64,000 nucleotides of DNA from NCBI RefSeq assembly GCF_002215215.1, contig NZ_CP018632.1, forward strand, positions 390,001 to 454,000. Reading direction: 5' to 3'. The translations under genes and the position numbers were made by a program. This document shows, one piece after another, positions 16,252-25,822 of this stretch. The notes under the pieces are model-generated. The model worked only from the letters and a program-made list of their open reading frames with translations. It did not search any database and was not told where the DNA came from. This DNA is from Granulosicoccus antarcticus IMCC3135. GTDB taxonomy: Bacteria; Pseudomonadota; Gammaproteobacteria; Granulosicoccales; Granulosicoccaceae. Numbering within the stretch: position 1 is the first letter of the stretch; each line of letters begins with the position of its first letter.

Positions 16252-18216
16252 ATGAACTTGCATGCGTACCTGAAGGGCAATGATGGCGCAGGCAAAGGAC
16301 TGGCCCAGTTCAGTGATGTAGTTCTTGCGTTACTGGTTGTGGCAATCGTTGCGCTGATGATTCTGCCGCTGCCCTCCCTGCTGATTGATTCTCTGGTTGC
16401 GGTTAATATCTGCATCGGCTTGATGCTGGTGCTCATGGGGATCTACATCAGTACCGCCCTGCAATTTTCCTCATTCCCCAGCGTACTGCTTATCAGCACC
16501 TTGTTTCGATTGGCATTGTCAGTGGCGACTACTCGCTCGATTCTGCTGGAAGGCGAGGCGGGAAGCATTATCGATACCTTTGGCAATATGGTTGCGGGTG
16601 GTAATTTGGTGGTCGGTCTGGTTGTGTTTCTGATCATCACACTCGTCCAGTTCCTGGTTATCGCCAAGGGTGCTGAGCGAGTGGCTGAAGTCGGTGCGCG
16701 ATTCACACTCGATGCTATGCCCGGCAAGCAGATGTCGATTGATTCAGACCTGCGTTCTGGTCTGATTGACAAGGTAGAGGCTAGAAACAAGCGTCGCGAG
16801 CTAGAGTTGGAAAGCAAGCTACACGGCAGCATGGATGGGGCCATGAAGTTCGTCAAGGGCGACGCCATCGCAGGAATCGTGATCATTATCATCAATTTGC
16901 TGGGTGGTCTAACTATCGGTATTTTTCAGTTGGGCATGGATGCGAGTACGGCCATGGCCAAGTATTCCATTCTGACCATCGGAGATGGACTGGTTGCCCA
17001 GATACCGGCTTTGTTGGGGGCTATGTCGGCGGGATTGATAGTCACGCGGGCAACAGATAGTGAGTCTGATCAAAACCTGGGTGACTCCATCCAGAAACAA
17101 CTCACATCAATCCCTCGTGTGTTGTTGGTCGCTGGCGGTATTTGTCTGGCGATGGCCATGGTGCCGGGTTTTCCTTCTGCCGTTTTTTTCCTGCTCGGTT
17201 TCATGCTGCTCGTGGGTGGCGGTTTGCTGGTGCCTGCATTGCGGCACCGGATGGACAAGCTACGAACATCATCCTTTGGGTCTGTGATGGAGGGTAAAAA
17301 CGCTAAAGTCAGGGATATTCCTCCGGCTCACGCCGAACCAGTTCAACAAGCGGTACCACTGCTCCTGGAGTTGCCTCGATCTTTAGGTGTTGACGGAGCG
17401 GAGGCGATTCAAGCCGAGGTAGCCGAATGCGTCAATCGCTACCAACTACGCTCGGGAGTCGCCATGCCGGATGTACGCATCTTTTTCAGACGCGACGATG
17501 GCGGCGAATGGATGTTGCATGCCTTCGAGGTGCCGATTGTCAGTGGAGAGTTGACACCGGATATGGGCTTTGACAGCATTCTGGAGCAGATTGAACTAGC
17601 ACTGCGTCGCAGCAGCACCTTGTTTCTGGGTATCCAGGAAACCGGGCACCTGATGGCTGCCGCGAGCATCGATTATCCTGACATCGTCAAAGAGGTACTG
17701 CGTAGTGTTCCCACACAGAATATCGCTGCAGTATTGCGCCACTTGGTTGATGAGGAAGTTTCCATTCGCAACGTGCGTGGCATTCTTGAGGCTCTGGTGC
17801 AAGCCGCACAGCATGAAAAGGATACTTACAACCTGAGTGAATTTGCACGCATGGCACTAGCTCGACAAACCTGCTATCAATATGCGCCAGATAATCATTT
17901 ACGGGCGGTTGCGCTTTCGGCACCGCTGGAAGACCAGTTGATGAAGTCGATACGAAGCAGTGGTGGCGTCCAGCAATTATCTCTTGATCCACGACTACAA
18001 GACAAACTGCGTGAATCGCTTGTCGCGGCCATTGAGAAGCACAACCCAGCCGTGCTGCTGACCAGCGTGCAGTTACGTCGGCATATCCGTGCTTTGATTG
18101 CCGAACGATGTTTCAATGTGCCCGTTCTTTCTTATAACGAACTGATACCTAGCCTTAAGCTTGAAGTGTTGCATCAGGTTGTTCCTAACGAGACGGTGCA
18201 ATTAGCCAGTGTTTAA
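16252..18216 (+). CDS. sctV: T3SS export gate protein SctV (FlhA/YscV/HrcV family)
   Basis: The 654-aa protein has about eight membrane helices in the first 320 residues, including the FHIPEP-family segments SSFPSVLLISTLFRLALSVA and GARFTLDAMPGKQMSIDSDL. A cytoplasmic domain that forms the nonameric export ring follows. Length is slightly below the usual 680-700 aa. It opens the main T3SS operon and ends just before sctC. The function is proton-driven export gating in the inner membrane. Confidence 0.97.
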   Translation: MNLHAYLKGNDGAGKGLAQFSDVVLALLVVAIVALMILPLPSLLIDSLVAVNICIGLMLVLMGIYISTALQFSSFPSVLLISTLFRLALSVATTRSILLEGEAGSIIDTFGNMVAGGNLVVGLVVFLIITLVQFLVIAKGAERVAEVGARFTLDAMPGKQMSIDSDLRSGLIDKVEARNKRRELELESKLHGSMDGAMKFVKGDAIAGIVIIIINLLGGLTIGIFQLGMDASTAMAKYSILTIGDGLVAQIPALLGAMSAGLIVTRATDSESDQNLGDSIQKQLTSIPRVLLVAGGICLAMAMVPGFPSAVFFLLGFMLLVGGGLLVPALRHRMDKLRTSSFGSVMEGKNAKVRDIPPAHAEPVQQAVPLLLELPRSLGVDGAEAIQAEVAECVNRYQLRSGVAMPDVRIFFRRDDGGEWMLHAFEVPIVSGELTPDMGFDSILEQIELALRRSSTLFLGIQETGHLMAAASIDYPDIVKEVLRSVPTQNIAAVLRHLVDEEVSIRNVRGILEALVQAAQHEKDTYNLSEFARMALARQTCYQYAPDNHLRAVALSAPLEDQLMKSIRSSGGVQQLSLDPRLQDKLRESLVAAIEKHNPAVLLTSVQLRRHIRALIAERCFNVPVLSYNELIPSLKLEVLHQVVPNETVQLASV

Positions 18217-18259
18217 GATCATCCATTTCCCGAAATCGACTTACGAGAAGCCTGTTGTC

Positions 18260-20440
18260 ATGAATGCTCTATCGTCGATCAGTCGCCCACTACGTACTGT
18301 GTTTGGTTCATCCCTCTTAAGCGTGCTGTTGCTGGCACCGCTAGCTAATGCAGCAGATGTTCCGGGTCTGGAAAAAGCCGTACTTATCAATGCGCGGGAA
18401 CAGCCCATCGATTTATTTCTGGGAGAACTGTTTGGTCAGCTGGGTGTGCCGACGCGGGTTTCTGAAAATGTTATTGGCTCAGTCAATGGCGACTTTCGCA
18501 AGGATGCAAGAGACGTCTTCAAAGACATTTCCTCCTCCTTTCAATTGTCTGTGTATTACGACGGTGCTGTTGCGTACATCTATCCATCCAACGAGATTGT
18601 TCATAAGGTCTTGTACATGCCGAACAGCTCGGCAAAAGCGATTGAACGCTCGGCTCGTAAGCTGAGTCTTGTTGACCAGTACAATACGTTGTCTGTTGCT
18701 GACGTCGGGCTGGTAGTGACCGGTGCGCAACGTTTCGTGGAACAAGTGGAAGGCCTGTCCGAGGCTATCCGTAAGGCAAAGGGGACTGCGGCTCCTGCTC
18801 CTGTCACGCATGATACTTATCGAACATTTCAACTGCGCTATGCATGGGCCGCTGATGTTTCTCTGGATATAGGCAAGAGCACCGTTGTGGTGCCAGGTGT
18901 AGCTAGTCTGATCCGCTCGTTGATAGAGCCAGGGGCTTTGGGCGCAACCTCCGCTGGGGCCGGCTTGGCATCGGATCCTTCAACGTTGGAAGGGTTGCGC
19001 GGCAAGGGGCTGAAAGGGGTCTCCAATCAGGCGACTCAAGGTGGCAAACAGCAAGCAGGGCGAGCCGTCGCTGCCAATGATAATGGTAGTACCAGCAGTA
19101 CAAGAATCGTGGCCGATGCGCTGAGCAACTCTGTGATCATCCGTGATCGTGCCGATCGCATGGGAAGTTATGAAGAGCTGATCCGATCCCTTGACAAAGA
19201 GCCCAAGATGATCGAAATCGAGGCAACCATTATCGACCTTGATACCGACAAGTTACGGGAGTTGGGCATCAACTGGCGCTCGCAAGGTAGCGATGGTGAG
19301 GCCTTGGTGAGCGACGGTACGCTGACCGATCAATTCTTGCAGTCTGATGCTACAGGCGCTGGAGGTTTTATCTCTCTGGTGTTGGGTAGTCAGCAGCAGT
19401 TTATCGCCCGCATCAAGGCATTGGAGACGCAGGGTGCCGCACGCATCGTCTCCAAGCCACACGTCATGACGCTATCCAATGTAGAAGCGCTGCTTGACAC
19501 TACGTCGACCTTCTTTGTCAGAGTCGAGGGTCAGGAGGAGGTTGACTTATTTGATGTTTCGGTCGGTACTACTTTGCGTGTGACGCCTCATGTGTACGAA
19601 CGTGATGGCCGTAGCCAGATCAAGCTACGAGTCAATATTCAGGATGGTTCGACCTCAGATCAAGAAGTTGACCGCATCCCGGTGGTAGAAAATTCGACCA
19701 TCACAACTCAGGCTATCGTTGATGTCGGTCAGAGTCTGTTGATCGGCGGGTTGGTTCGCGAGTCGAAGTCCAATGGCACCTCGCGAGTACCGGTACTAGG
19801 CAGTATTCCCATACTGGGTGCGCTGTTTCGTTCCCAGACTAAATCCAGTACGCGCAAGGAGCGCATGTTCCTCATCACGCCGCGCGTCACTAATTCGGAT
19901 TTTGCCGGCAAGCGCTACGAAGCGCCGATTTTCTCCGGTAATGAGGCCGATATCATTCAGTCGGCGCCTGCCCGTCTGGACGTAACCCGGAAAGCATTAA
20001 GTCAGCTTGATGAGGTTTATCCGGCGCAATCGGTGCTGCCGCGAGGAAGCGAGCTTGCCACCGATAATGCAGTACGAGCCGACAAGTTCTATCCAGTGTT
20101 ACAGCCAGGCGTCGAACAAGCACCTGCAGCCGTACCTGCTCAGCCACGTACCTTGCGCGATCGATTACCGCCAAGGCAAGACACGGTTGAAGCGGAAGAG
20201 GGTATGCAAAAGGTTGCACTGCAAGATGATATTCAGCTACCGGCACAATCGGCGCCAGCCATCGAAACAACGGCCGAGTTGATTGAAAACGGGGGGGATG
20301 ACGGTTGGCAAATCGTACCCTCGGTACCAACCGTAAAAATACAATCCAGCGGTTCTGCCGCTACCATTTCAAAAGCTTCGCCATCGACCAAGCGGTCAGT
20401 GCCGGTAGACGATGACGGCTGGCAGGAAGTCACTCAATGA
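18260..20440 (+). CDS. sctC: T3SS outer-membrane secretin SctC
   Basis: From ATG 18260 the protein is 726 aa with a Sec signal peptide (SSLLSVLLLAPLANAAD). An in-frame GTG at 18209 would overlap sctV and bury the signal. N0/N1 periplasmic domains (INAREQPIDLFLGELFGQLG) are followed by a Gly/Ala-rich linker and an N3-like segment. The secretin beta-barrel domain ends in VPVLGSIPILGALFRS and ERMFLITPRV. A C-terminal extension of about 150 residues, Pro/Gln-rich with two copies of DDGWQ, is unusual and may be a pilotin or SctD docking site. It forms the outer-membrane ring of the injectisome. Confidence 0.96.
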   Translation: MNALSSISRPLRTVFGSSLLSVLLLAPLANAADVPGLEKAVLINAREQPIDLFLGELFGQLGVPTRVSENVIGSVNGDFRKDARDVFKDISSSFQLSVYYDGAVAYIYPSNEIVHKVLYMPNSSAKAIERSARKLSLVDQYNTLSVADVGLVVTGAQRFVEQVEGLSEAIRKAKGTAAPAPVTHDTYRTFQLRYAWAADVSLDIGKSTVVVPGVASLIRSLIEPGALGATSAGAGLASDPSTLEGLRGKGLKGVSNQATQGGKQQAGRAVAANDNGSTSSTRIVADALSNSVIIRDRADRMGSYEELIRSLDKEPKMIEIEATIIDLDTDKLRELGINWRSQGSDGEALVSDGTLTDQFLQSDATGAGGFISLVLGSQQQFIARIKALETQGAARIVSKPHVMTLSNVEALLDTTSTFFVRVEGQEEVDLFDVSVGTTLRVTPHVYERDGRSQIKLRVNIQDGSTSDQEVDRIPVVENSTITTQAIVDVGQSLLIGGLVRESKSNGTSRVPVLGSIPILGALFRSQTKSSTRKERMFLITPRVTNSDFAGKRYEAPIFSGNEADIIQSAPARLDVTRKALSQLDEVYPAQSVLPRGSELATDNAVRADKFYPVLQPGVEQAPAAVPAQPRTLRDRLPPRQDTVEAEEGMQKVALQDDIQLPAQSAPAIETTAELIENGGDDGWQIVPSVPTVKIQSSGSAATISKASPSTKRSVPVDDDGWQEVTQ

Positions 20441-21687
20441 ACGCTGTGGTGGAGCCAACTCTGGAGCGGCAGAAGGACGCGGTGTTGGCCACAACGCCGG
20501 ACTCCCCTGCTGCTGCAACCACTGCGATTATGGATAATCTTCGTGGCAAGCTCACCATTTTGAATGGTGCTCAGCAAGGTGCTGTGGAATGGTTGACGCA
20601 AGGAAACCCGCTATCACTGGGGTGCAGTCTCGACAACGATATCGTTCTGCGTAATCGTACGGTCGAGCAGTTGCATGCAAGCCTGTTGCTGTCTCCCGAG
20701 AATATGACTATTCGCTGTCTGGGAGGGATCGTGGTCGTCAATGGCATCTCTTTAAATGTTGGCGAAAGCATGCCTTTGACAGGTAGTGGAATAGTACAGT
20801 TGGGTGAGATTTCGGTGAACGTCGAATGTGTGGCTGAACCTGCTTTGCAGGGTCATGCTGTGAAAGTCCCTGCACAGGAAGGCCTGGCTGAAGATGCGGA
20901 TAATCAGGCGGCTTTTTTCATGCCTTCCATCGATGACTTGCCTGCGACGATAAATGCTCCGGAGGTCGAAGCGGCGGCAGAGGAAGTCGCGCTGGCTCCT
21001 CCGCCTCGTCATTTCCTGAGTCGAAAGAGCTCATGGCTGGTTATATGCTCGATGGTAGCGGGTGCATGGGTCGTTTGGCAGAGCGGTTTGTTCCGGCCCG
21101 TAGAGTCTGGTCTTTTTGAGCTGCAGCCGGCACTGGCGGAGTCATCTTTCTCTGGCCTGCAGGTAAGCCAGTTTGGCGCTGTGGCAACAGTCAGTGGTTT
21201 TCTGGAAACGGTGCAGGAATCAAGACAGCTTGATCAATGGCTTGATCAGACCGGGCTGAATATCAGTAATGAGGTTGTAGTGGGTGAGACTATGGCTGGG
21301 CAGGTACTTGATGTCTTCCGAGTCTATGGTATCGCCGCAGAAGTAGAGGTCAAGGAAGGCGGGCATGTCGTGGTTGCTACATCCCAGCCAGATAATATTG
21401 TGCTCGATGGTGTGGATGAAAGTATCAATAGTGATATGCCGGGAGTGGCCTCGCTGACTATCAACAATACACCACCGCTCATCAGTGAGCCTGTTACTGG
21501 AATCAAAATGGACCCTGGCAAGCGCGTGGCGATGGTGGTGTCGGATGAGCCTGCTTACATTGTGACTGAAGATCAATCACGTTATTTCGTTGGCTCTATC
21601 CTGCCTACCGGACATCGCATTGCCTCGATAAAAGAGGGCAAGGTGAACTTGGAAATAAATGGCGTCAGCTCTACTCTGGAATTTTGA
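20437..21687 (+). CDS. sctD: T3SS inner-membrane ring protein SctD
   Basis: The 416-aa protein has a cytoplasmic FHA-like domain (about 35-130: LTILNGAQQGA, LSLGCSLDNDIVL), one membrane helix at about 193-212 (SSWLVICSMVAGAWVVW), and a periplasmic region with ring-building modules. This is the standard SctD layout. ATG 20437 overlaps the sctC stop (ATGA), so the two are translationally coupled. Its periplasmic part stacks on the SctJ ring and contacts the secretin. Confidence 0.93.
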   Translation: MNAVVEPTLERQKDAVLATTPDSPAAATTAIMDNLRGKLTILNGAQQGAVEWLTQGNPLSLGCSLDNDIVLRNRTVEQLHASLLLSPENMTIRCLGGIVVVNGISLNVGESMPLTGSGIVQLGEISVNVECVAEPALQGHAVKVPAQEGLAEDADNQAAFFMPSIDDLPATINAPEVEAAAEEVALAPPPRHFLSRKSSWLVICSMVAGAWVVWQSGLFRPVESGLFELQPALAESSFSGLQVSQFGAVATVSGFLETVQESRQLDQWLDQTGLNISNEVVVGETMAGQVLDVFRVYGIAAEVEVKEGGHVVVATSQPDNIVLDGVDESINSDMPGVASLTINNTPPLISEPVTGIKMDPGKRVAMVVSDEPAYIVTEDQSRYFVGSILPTGHRIASIKEGKVNLEINGVSSTLEF

Positions 21688-21744
21688 AGTGACCGTATCT
21701 GGTTGGCAGTCTCTCAGTAGTTAATTATCAAGGACATAAAGAAC

Positions 21745-22041
21745 ATGAGCGAAATCACACCTACACAAGCAACGATGATGGTTGCCATGAACGATACCGA
21801 TAAGACCAAGCGTAGTTCCAGCTGGTTCGAGGCGATGGCTGATGCCTGGGGAAAAGCACTTGATAAACAAGCTAACACCATCAGTGAAATGTCCAGTGAA
21901 CTTGTCGACGGTATGGATAGTCCGCGACAAGTGTCAATGCTGACCGCTGAATCGCTGCGCATGCAGTTTCTGTCCAACAGCTCGCATACCGCAATTACGG
22001 CTGTTGGTTCTTCTCTGGAAACCATGGCTCGCAAGCAATAG
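21745..22041 (+). CDS. Candidate T3SS needle subunit (SctF position)
   Basis: The 98-aa alpha-helical protein has no signal peptide. Its central segment (SSWFEAMADAWGKALDKQAN) and terminal helix (SSHTAITAVGSSLETMARKQ) flank an Asp-Ser-Pro turn, the two-helix hairpin plan of needle subunits. Its position between sctD and sctI is where sctF lies in many injectisomes. It is longer than typical needle proteins (about 80 aa), and its C-terminus resembles that of the filament-like protein at 7179-8078. Function is inferred from size, fold and position. Confidence 0.6.
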   Translation: MSEITPTQATMMVAMNDTDKTKRSSSWFEAMADAWGKALDKQANTISEMSSELVDGMDSPRQVSMLTAESLRMQFLSNSSHTAITAVGSSLETMARKQ

Positions 22042-22066
22042 CCCTTAATCACTGGAGTAGCAGATC

Positions 22067-22456
22067 ATGGAAACCGGACTCGTATCTCCCTCGTTTTTAA
22101 CAACCGCTGTGGGTACAGACAACGACTCGGCAAAAGTCGGCTATGGCGTCAATCTCAGTCAGGATGCGGCCGCGTTTGCCGAAAGCCTGGAGCGTGTTGC
22201 AGCCCCAGAGGCAATACAGGAGCCATCCGCAGTAACAGAAGCTCTGTTCGCACCGTTGGACTTTATTAACAATGAGGCGAAGGAGTTGGCAGCCTACGCA
22301 CAGAATGCGATTGAGTCGGACAATGAGCTGACACCCAGCGAAATTGTTACGTTGACTACGCGTAGTCAGGAGTTCATGTTCTATTCACAACTGACATCAA
22401 ATGTGGCCAATCGCACGGCTGATGGTTTGCAACAACTGTTCAGGCAGCAGGGCTGA
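22067..22456 (+). CDS. sctI: T3SS inner rod protein SctI
   Basis: The 129-aa protein has a variable N-terminus and a C-terminal helix pair (ELTPSEIVTLTTRSQEFMFY, QLTSNVANRTADGLQQLFRQ) that matches the conserved C-terminus of YscI/PrgJ rod proteins. GGAG lies ten bases before ATG. It is followed after one base by sctJ, the normal I-J order. The rod anchors the needle in the export apparatus. Confidence 0.82.
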   Translation: METGLVSPSFLTTAVGTDNDSAKVGYGVNLSQDAAAFAESLERVAAPEAIQEPSAVTEALFAPLDFINNEAKELAAYAQNAIESDNELTPSEIVTLTTRSQEFMFYSQLTSNVANRTADGLQQLFRQQG

Positions 22457-22457
22457 C

Positions 22458-23228
22458 ATGATGGTAAGAGTAAACACTTGGCTGAGGCGTTTGCTTGCTG
22501 TCAGTCTGATAGCAAGCCTGGCTGCCTGTAGCGAGCAATCCCTGTATTCGGGGTTGAGCGAACAGGAAGCCAACCAGATGGTTGCGACCTTGTCGGTGGC
22601 AGGCTTGGAGGCAAGCAAGCAGAAGCTCAAGGGTAACGAGTTCAGCGTATCGACTTCACCGGATGACTTCGCATCGGCAGTGCAGCTGTTACAAGACAAT
22701 GGTTTGCCGCTACAGAAATTCGATACGCTGGGTGAGGTGTTTGCAAAAGAAGGTTTCGTTTCCTCGCCACTTGAGGAAAGAGCCCGGCTGAACTACGCCT
22801 TGTCACAGGAGATTGCATCGACTTTGTCCAGTATGGATGGAGTGATTCTGGCGCGGGTACATCTGGCGGTTCCTCCAAAGAATGATCTTAGTGACAAGGC
22901 TACGCCGTCATCAGCGTCTGTGTTCGTGAAGCATCGTGCCGGGGTGGATCTGAGTGGTAACGTTTCACAGATCAAGGCATTGGTTGTCAATGGCATAGAG
23001 AACTTGCCCTACGAAAACGTGACCGTAGTGCTGTTCGAGTCTAGTGGCACTTACGTACCGCCTGTCGTGTCAGCTTCTGCCTCATCGATGCCGCTAGCAA
23101 ATCCGCAACAGATGTCACTACTACCAATCTATCTGACAAGCAGCAGCGCTGGCATCGTCGCTTTGCTGGCCATGCTGTTGGTGATCGCACTGGTCGGTAT
23201 TCGCATTTGGCGGAGCAGACAAGCGTAA
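22458..23228 (+). CDS. sctJ: T3SS inner-membrane ring lipoprotein SctJ
   Basis: From ATG 22458 the protein is 256 aa, with signal peptide and lipobox SLAAC (Cys24). The YscJ/FliF ring domain follows (YSGLSEQEANQMVATLSVAG, VHLAVPPKNDLSDKATPSSASVFVKHR) and a C-terminal membrane helix (GIVALLAMLLVIALVGIRIW). An earlier in-frame start would overlap sctI and hide the signal. It forms the 24-fold inner-membrane ring with SctD. Confidence 0.95.
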   Translation: MMVRVNTWLRRLLAVSLIASLAACSEQSLYSGLSEQEANQMVATLSVAGLEASKQKLKGNEFSVSTSPDDFASAVQLLQDNGLPLQKFDTLGEVFAKEGFVSSPLEERARLNYALSQEIASTLSSMDGVILARVHLAVPPKNDLSDKATPSSASVFVKHRAGVDLSGNVSQIKALVVNGIENLPYENVTVVLFESSGTYVPPVVSASASSMPLANPQQMSLLPIYLTSSSAGIVALLAMLLVIALVGIRIWRSRQA

Positions 23229-23791
23229 TGAGTTCGGTCAGCCAGCGTCGCAGACAACGAGCAGTGGCAGCGAGACTTTTGTTATCGCTGCATGTTGACG
23301 GGAATCTTGATGACCCTCAAATCTGGAATTGGGATGCCGTTGATCGATTGCCGATGTGGTGTCTTGATGAGGCAACTCGCAGGCGTGAGGTGCAACTTGT
23401 CTGCGGTGCGCTGCTACTGAGCCCTGAAATTCGTTTCTGGATAAAACAACCACTACTATTGGGTTTGCAACAATTGCTTGGGCCCGCCGTCTTTGTCCAG
23501 GTCATTGAGCATGCAGATGTCATGGAGCTGCCTCGAGAGCCTTTGTCCGGACTCATGAAGCAATCCGCTATTGACCTGCCCACTGCCGGTGTTGTCGAAT
23601 TGGAGTCTCTGCTGATGGCCGCGGGGTCCACCGTACTCAATGCCACGGTGCATGAGAGTCTGCCGCGTGACACGCTGGTTGCCTCCCTTGGTCAGGGTAT
23701 TGGCAATATCACTGAATCAGCAGCAATAGCTTTACTTGATGCCGCCATAGCTTTATTGCAGGCGTCTCAAGAAGAAGAGGCAGTGGCATAA
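23228..23791 (+). CDS. sctK: T3SS sorting-platform protein SctK
   Basis: The 187-aa protein from ATG 23228 shares its first base with the sctJ stop (TAATG). It is helical and carries a weak YscK/HrpD-like pattern (LPMWCLDEATRRREVQLVCGALLLSPEIRFWI). Position between sctJ and sctL is the canonical place of SctK, the adaptor linking the SctQ pods to the SctD ring. Sequence conservation in this family is low, so position carries much of the weight. Confidence 0.75.
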   Translation: MSSVSQRRRQRAVAARLLLSLHVDGNLDDPQIWNWDAVDRLPMWCLDEATRRREVQLVCGALLLSPEIRFWIKQPLLLGLQQLLGPAVFVQVIEHADVMELPREPLSGLMKQSAIDLPTAGVVELESLLMAAGSTVLNATVHESLPRDTLVASLGQGIGNITESAAIALLDAAIALLQASQEEEAVA

Positions 23792-24438
23792 TGACCTTTA
23801 TATCCTTGTTTAGTGATGAGCGTGGTTTTCTCATTACAGATCAGCGTGTGTTTGCGGCCGATGAATTACAACCTTTACTGAGTGTGACGGAGCAGGCGCA
23901 GCAGTTTTGCCAACGTCTGGCCGCGCAGGCAACACAAGAAGAGCAAGCACGTATAAACGCGATTGAACGAGGCCGTGAGGAAGGATTGGCTATCGCTCAG
24001 GAGCAGGCCAGGCTGGAGTTGGCAGAAACACTCAGATTGCTTCACGAAGAATATCAACGCCAGTTACTGGCAGTACAAGCCAGTGCTGCAATTCTGGCGG
24101 TTGATATCGTACGCAAGGTTGCTGGTCAGGTGAATAGCACCGAGTGGTTGCTGGCACAGGCGCAGCGAGCTGTTGAAGATATCGTGGATCAACCGTCAGT
24201 GACGTTGCGGGTGCACAGCTCTCAGGCTGCTGCTCTCAAAGAGCGTCTTGAGGTTTTGGCATTATCAGGAATCAACCAGGTGATTGCCGATGACATGCTG
24301 CCAGAGAATGGCTGTGTGCTGGAAACGGCTCAAGGACAGATAGATATCGATCTGGAAACCCAGTTGAATAGTGTGCTGGCATTGTTTGTGGATGATACAG
24401 GCGCTGAGTTGCCTGGAGCCCGTAACTCACATGGTTGA
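23791..24438 (+). CDS. sctL: T3SS ATPase stator/regulator SctL
   Basis: The 215-aa protein has a short N-terminal domain, then a long Gln/Glu/Arg-rich coiled coil (about 35-105), then a C-terminal domain typical of HrpE/YscL/FliH (ILAVDIVRKVAGQ, VTLRVHSSQAAALKERLEVL, DMLPENGCVLETAQGQIDID). It overlaps sctK by one base (ATAATG junction) and the sctN start by eight. It links the ATPase to the sorting platform. Confidence 0.9.
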   Translation: MTFISLFSDERGFLITDQRVFAADELQPLLSVTEQAQQFCQRLAAQATQEEQARINAIERGREEGLAIAQEQARLELAETLRLLHEEYQRQLLAVQASAAILAVDIVRKVAGQVNSTEWLLAQAQRAVEDIVDQPSVTLRVHSSQAAALKERLEVLALSGINQVIADDMLPENGCVLETAQGQIDIDLETQLNSVLALFVDDTGAELPGARNSHG

Positions 24439-25822
24439 AGTTGCCGACACGGATAAACTGGATAGAGATACACCGGTCCGCGAGCTGAGTGCCCGACTGC
24501 AGGGGCGCAGCATGGTGCAATACACCGGTCGTGTCGTGCATGCAGTCGGTACCTCTTTGCGTGTCAGCGGCTTGCCTGTTCGTATTGGCCAACGGTGCGA
24601 AGTACATGACCGTATTTCCAATACTGTGGTGCTGGCTGATGTTGTCGGTATCAATAACGGTGATGCAGTGTTGGTGCCTTTGGGAGGTTTGCAGGGGGTC
24701 GCTGTGGAATCCACTGTGCGCATCGTCTCTGAGCAAGCGACGGTCCCTGCCGGTGAAGCTCTGCTGGGCCGGGTTATCGATGGTTTTGGGCAAGTCCTGG
24801 ACGACCTGGGAGACTTGCCTCCCGGTCCTCGTGTGACATTGCACAGAGCTGCACCCAACCCCCTGCACCGACGCAGGGTGCAAGACCGATTGACGACTGG
24901 CGTACGCTCCATCGATACATTGATGACCGTTGGTATCGGTCAGCGCATTGGTATTTTCGCTCCGGCGGGTGTCGGTAAATCCACGCTACTGGGTATGCTG
25001 GCGATGCATGCTGACGCCGACGTTATCGTCGTCGGTTTGATCGGTGAGCGAGGGCGAGAGGTGCTGGAGTTTCTTGAAGATGCTCTTAGTGAGGATGCAC
25101 GTAGTCGTGCTGTGATCGTCGTAGCTACCTCTGATCGACCGGCCATGGAGCGTGTCAATGCGGCCATTACAGCCACAGCCATTGCCGAGGGTTTTCGTGA
25201 TAAAGGACAGCATGTCCTGCTGTTGATGGATTCGGTTACGCGTTTTGCAAGAGCGGTACGTGAGGTGGGGCTTGCAGTCGGTGAACCTCCGGTACGACAG
25301 GGCTTCACACCGTCAGTGTTCGCCGAATTACCACGTCTGTTTGAACGTGCAGGCAACAACGCGGAAGGCTCCATAACGGCTTTCTATACCGTGCTCACTG
25401 ATGACGATGACGGGCTCGATCCGGTTGCCGAGGAAACGCGATCCATTCTGGATGGGCATATTGTATTGTCGCGAAGCATTGCAGAGCAGAATCAGTTCCC
25501 CGCTATCGACGTACTGGCTAGTTTGAGTCGTCTGGCACGTCATCTCACATCCGAGCAGGAGCAGTTGGCTGCAGGTCAGTTACGTACCTTGTTGGCAAAG
25601 TACCGGGATATTGAATTCCTTTTACAGGTAGGAGAATACAAGGCAGGTAGTGATGCTTTGGCAGATAAGGCTATTGCGCGGCAGGTTGCCATCAAGGAGT
25701 TTCTCCAGCAGGCTCCAGAGGCAGGCATGAGTTCTGATGAAAGTACGGTGCTGCTATTCAAGGCACTGGCGATGGATAACGCAGGTAATGTCGCTCAATC
25801 ATCGGCGAAAGTCAGCTCATGA
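24431..25822 (+). CDS. sctN: T3SS ATPase SctN
   Basis: From ATG 24431 the protein is 463 aa. The F1/V1-type ATPase domain carries Walker A APAGVGKST (about 177-185), the family signature GLIGERGREVLEF, Walker B VLLLMDSVTRFARA, and the TDDDDGLDPVAEETRSILDGHI segment. A frame extending 20 codons upstream lies inside sctL and is rejected. The hexamer sits below the export gate and strips chaperones from substrates. All catalytic residues are present. Confidence 0.97.
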   Translation: MVEVADTDKLDRDTPVRELSARLQGRSMVQYTGRVVHAVGTSLRVSGLPVRIGQRCEVHDRISNTVVLADVVGINNGDAVLVPLGGLQGVAVESTVRIVSEQATVPAGEALLGRVIDGFGQVLDDLGDLPPGPRVTLHRAAPNPLHRRRVQDRLTTGVRSIDTLMTVGIGQRIGIFAPAGVGKSTLLGMLAMHADADVIVVGLIGERGREVLEFLEDALSEDARSRAVIVVATSDRPAMERVNAAITATAIAEGFRDKGQHVLLLMDSVTRFARAVREVGLAVGEPPVRQGFTPSVFAELPRLFERAGNNAEGSITAFYTVLTDDDDGLDPVAEETRSILDGHIVLSRSIAEQNQFPAIDVLASLSRLARHLTSEQEQLAAGQLRTLLAKYRDIEFLLQVGEYKAGSDALADKAIARQVAIKEFLQQAPEAGMSSDESTVLLFKALAMDNAGNVAQSSAKVSS

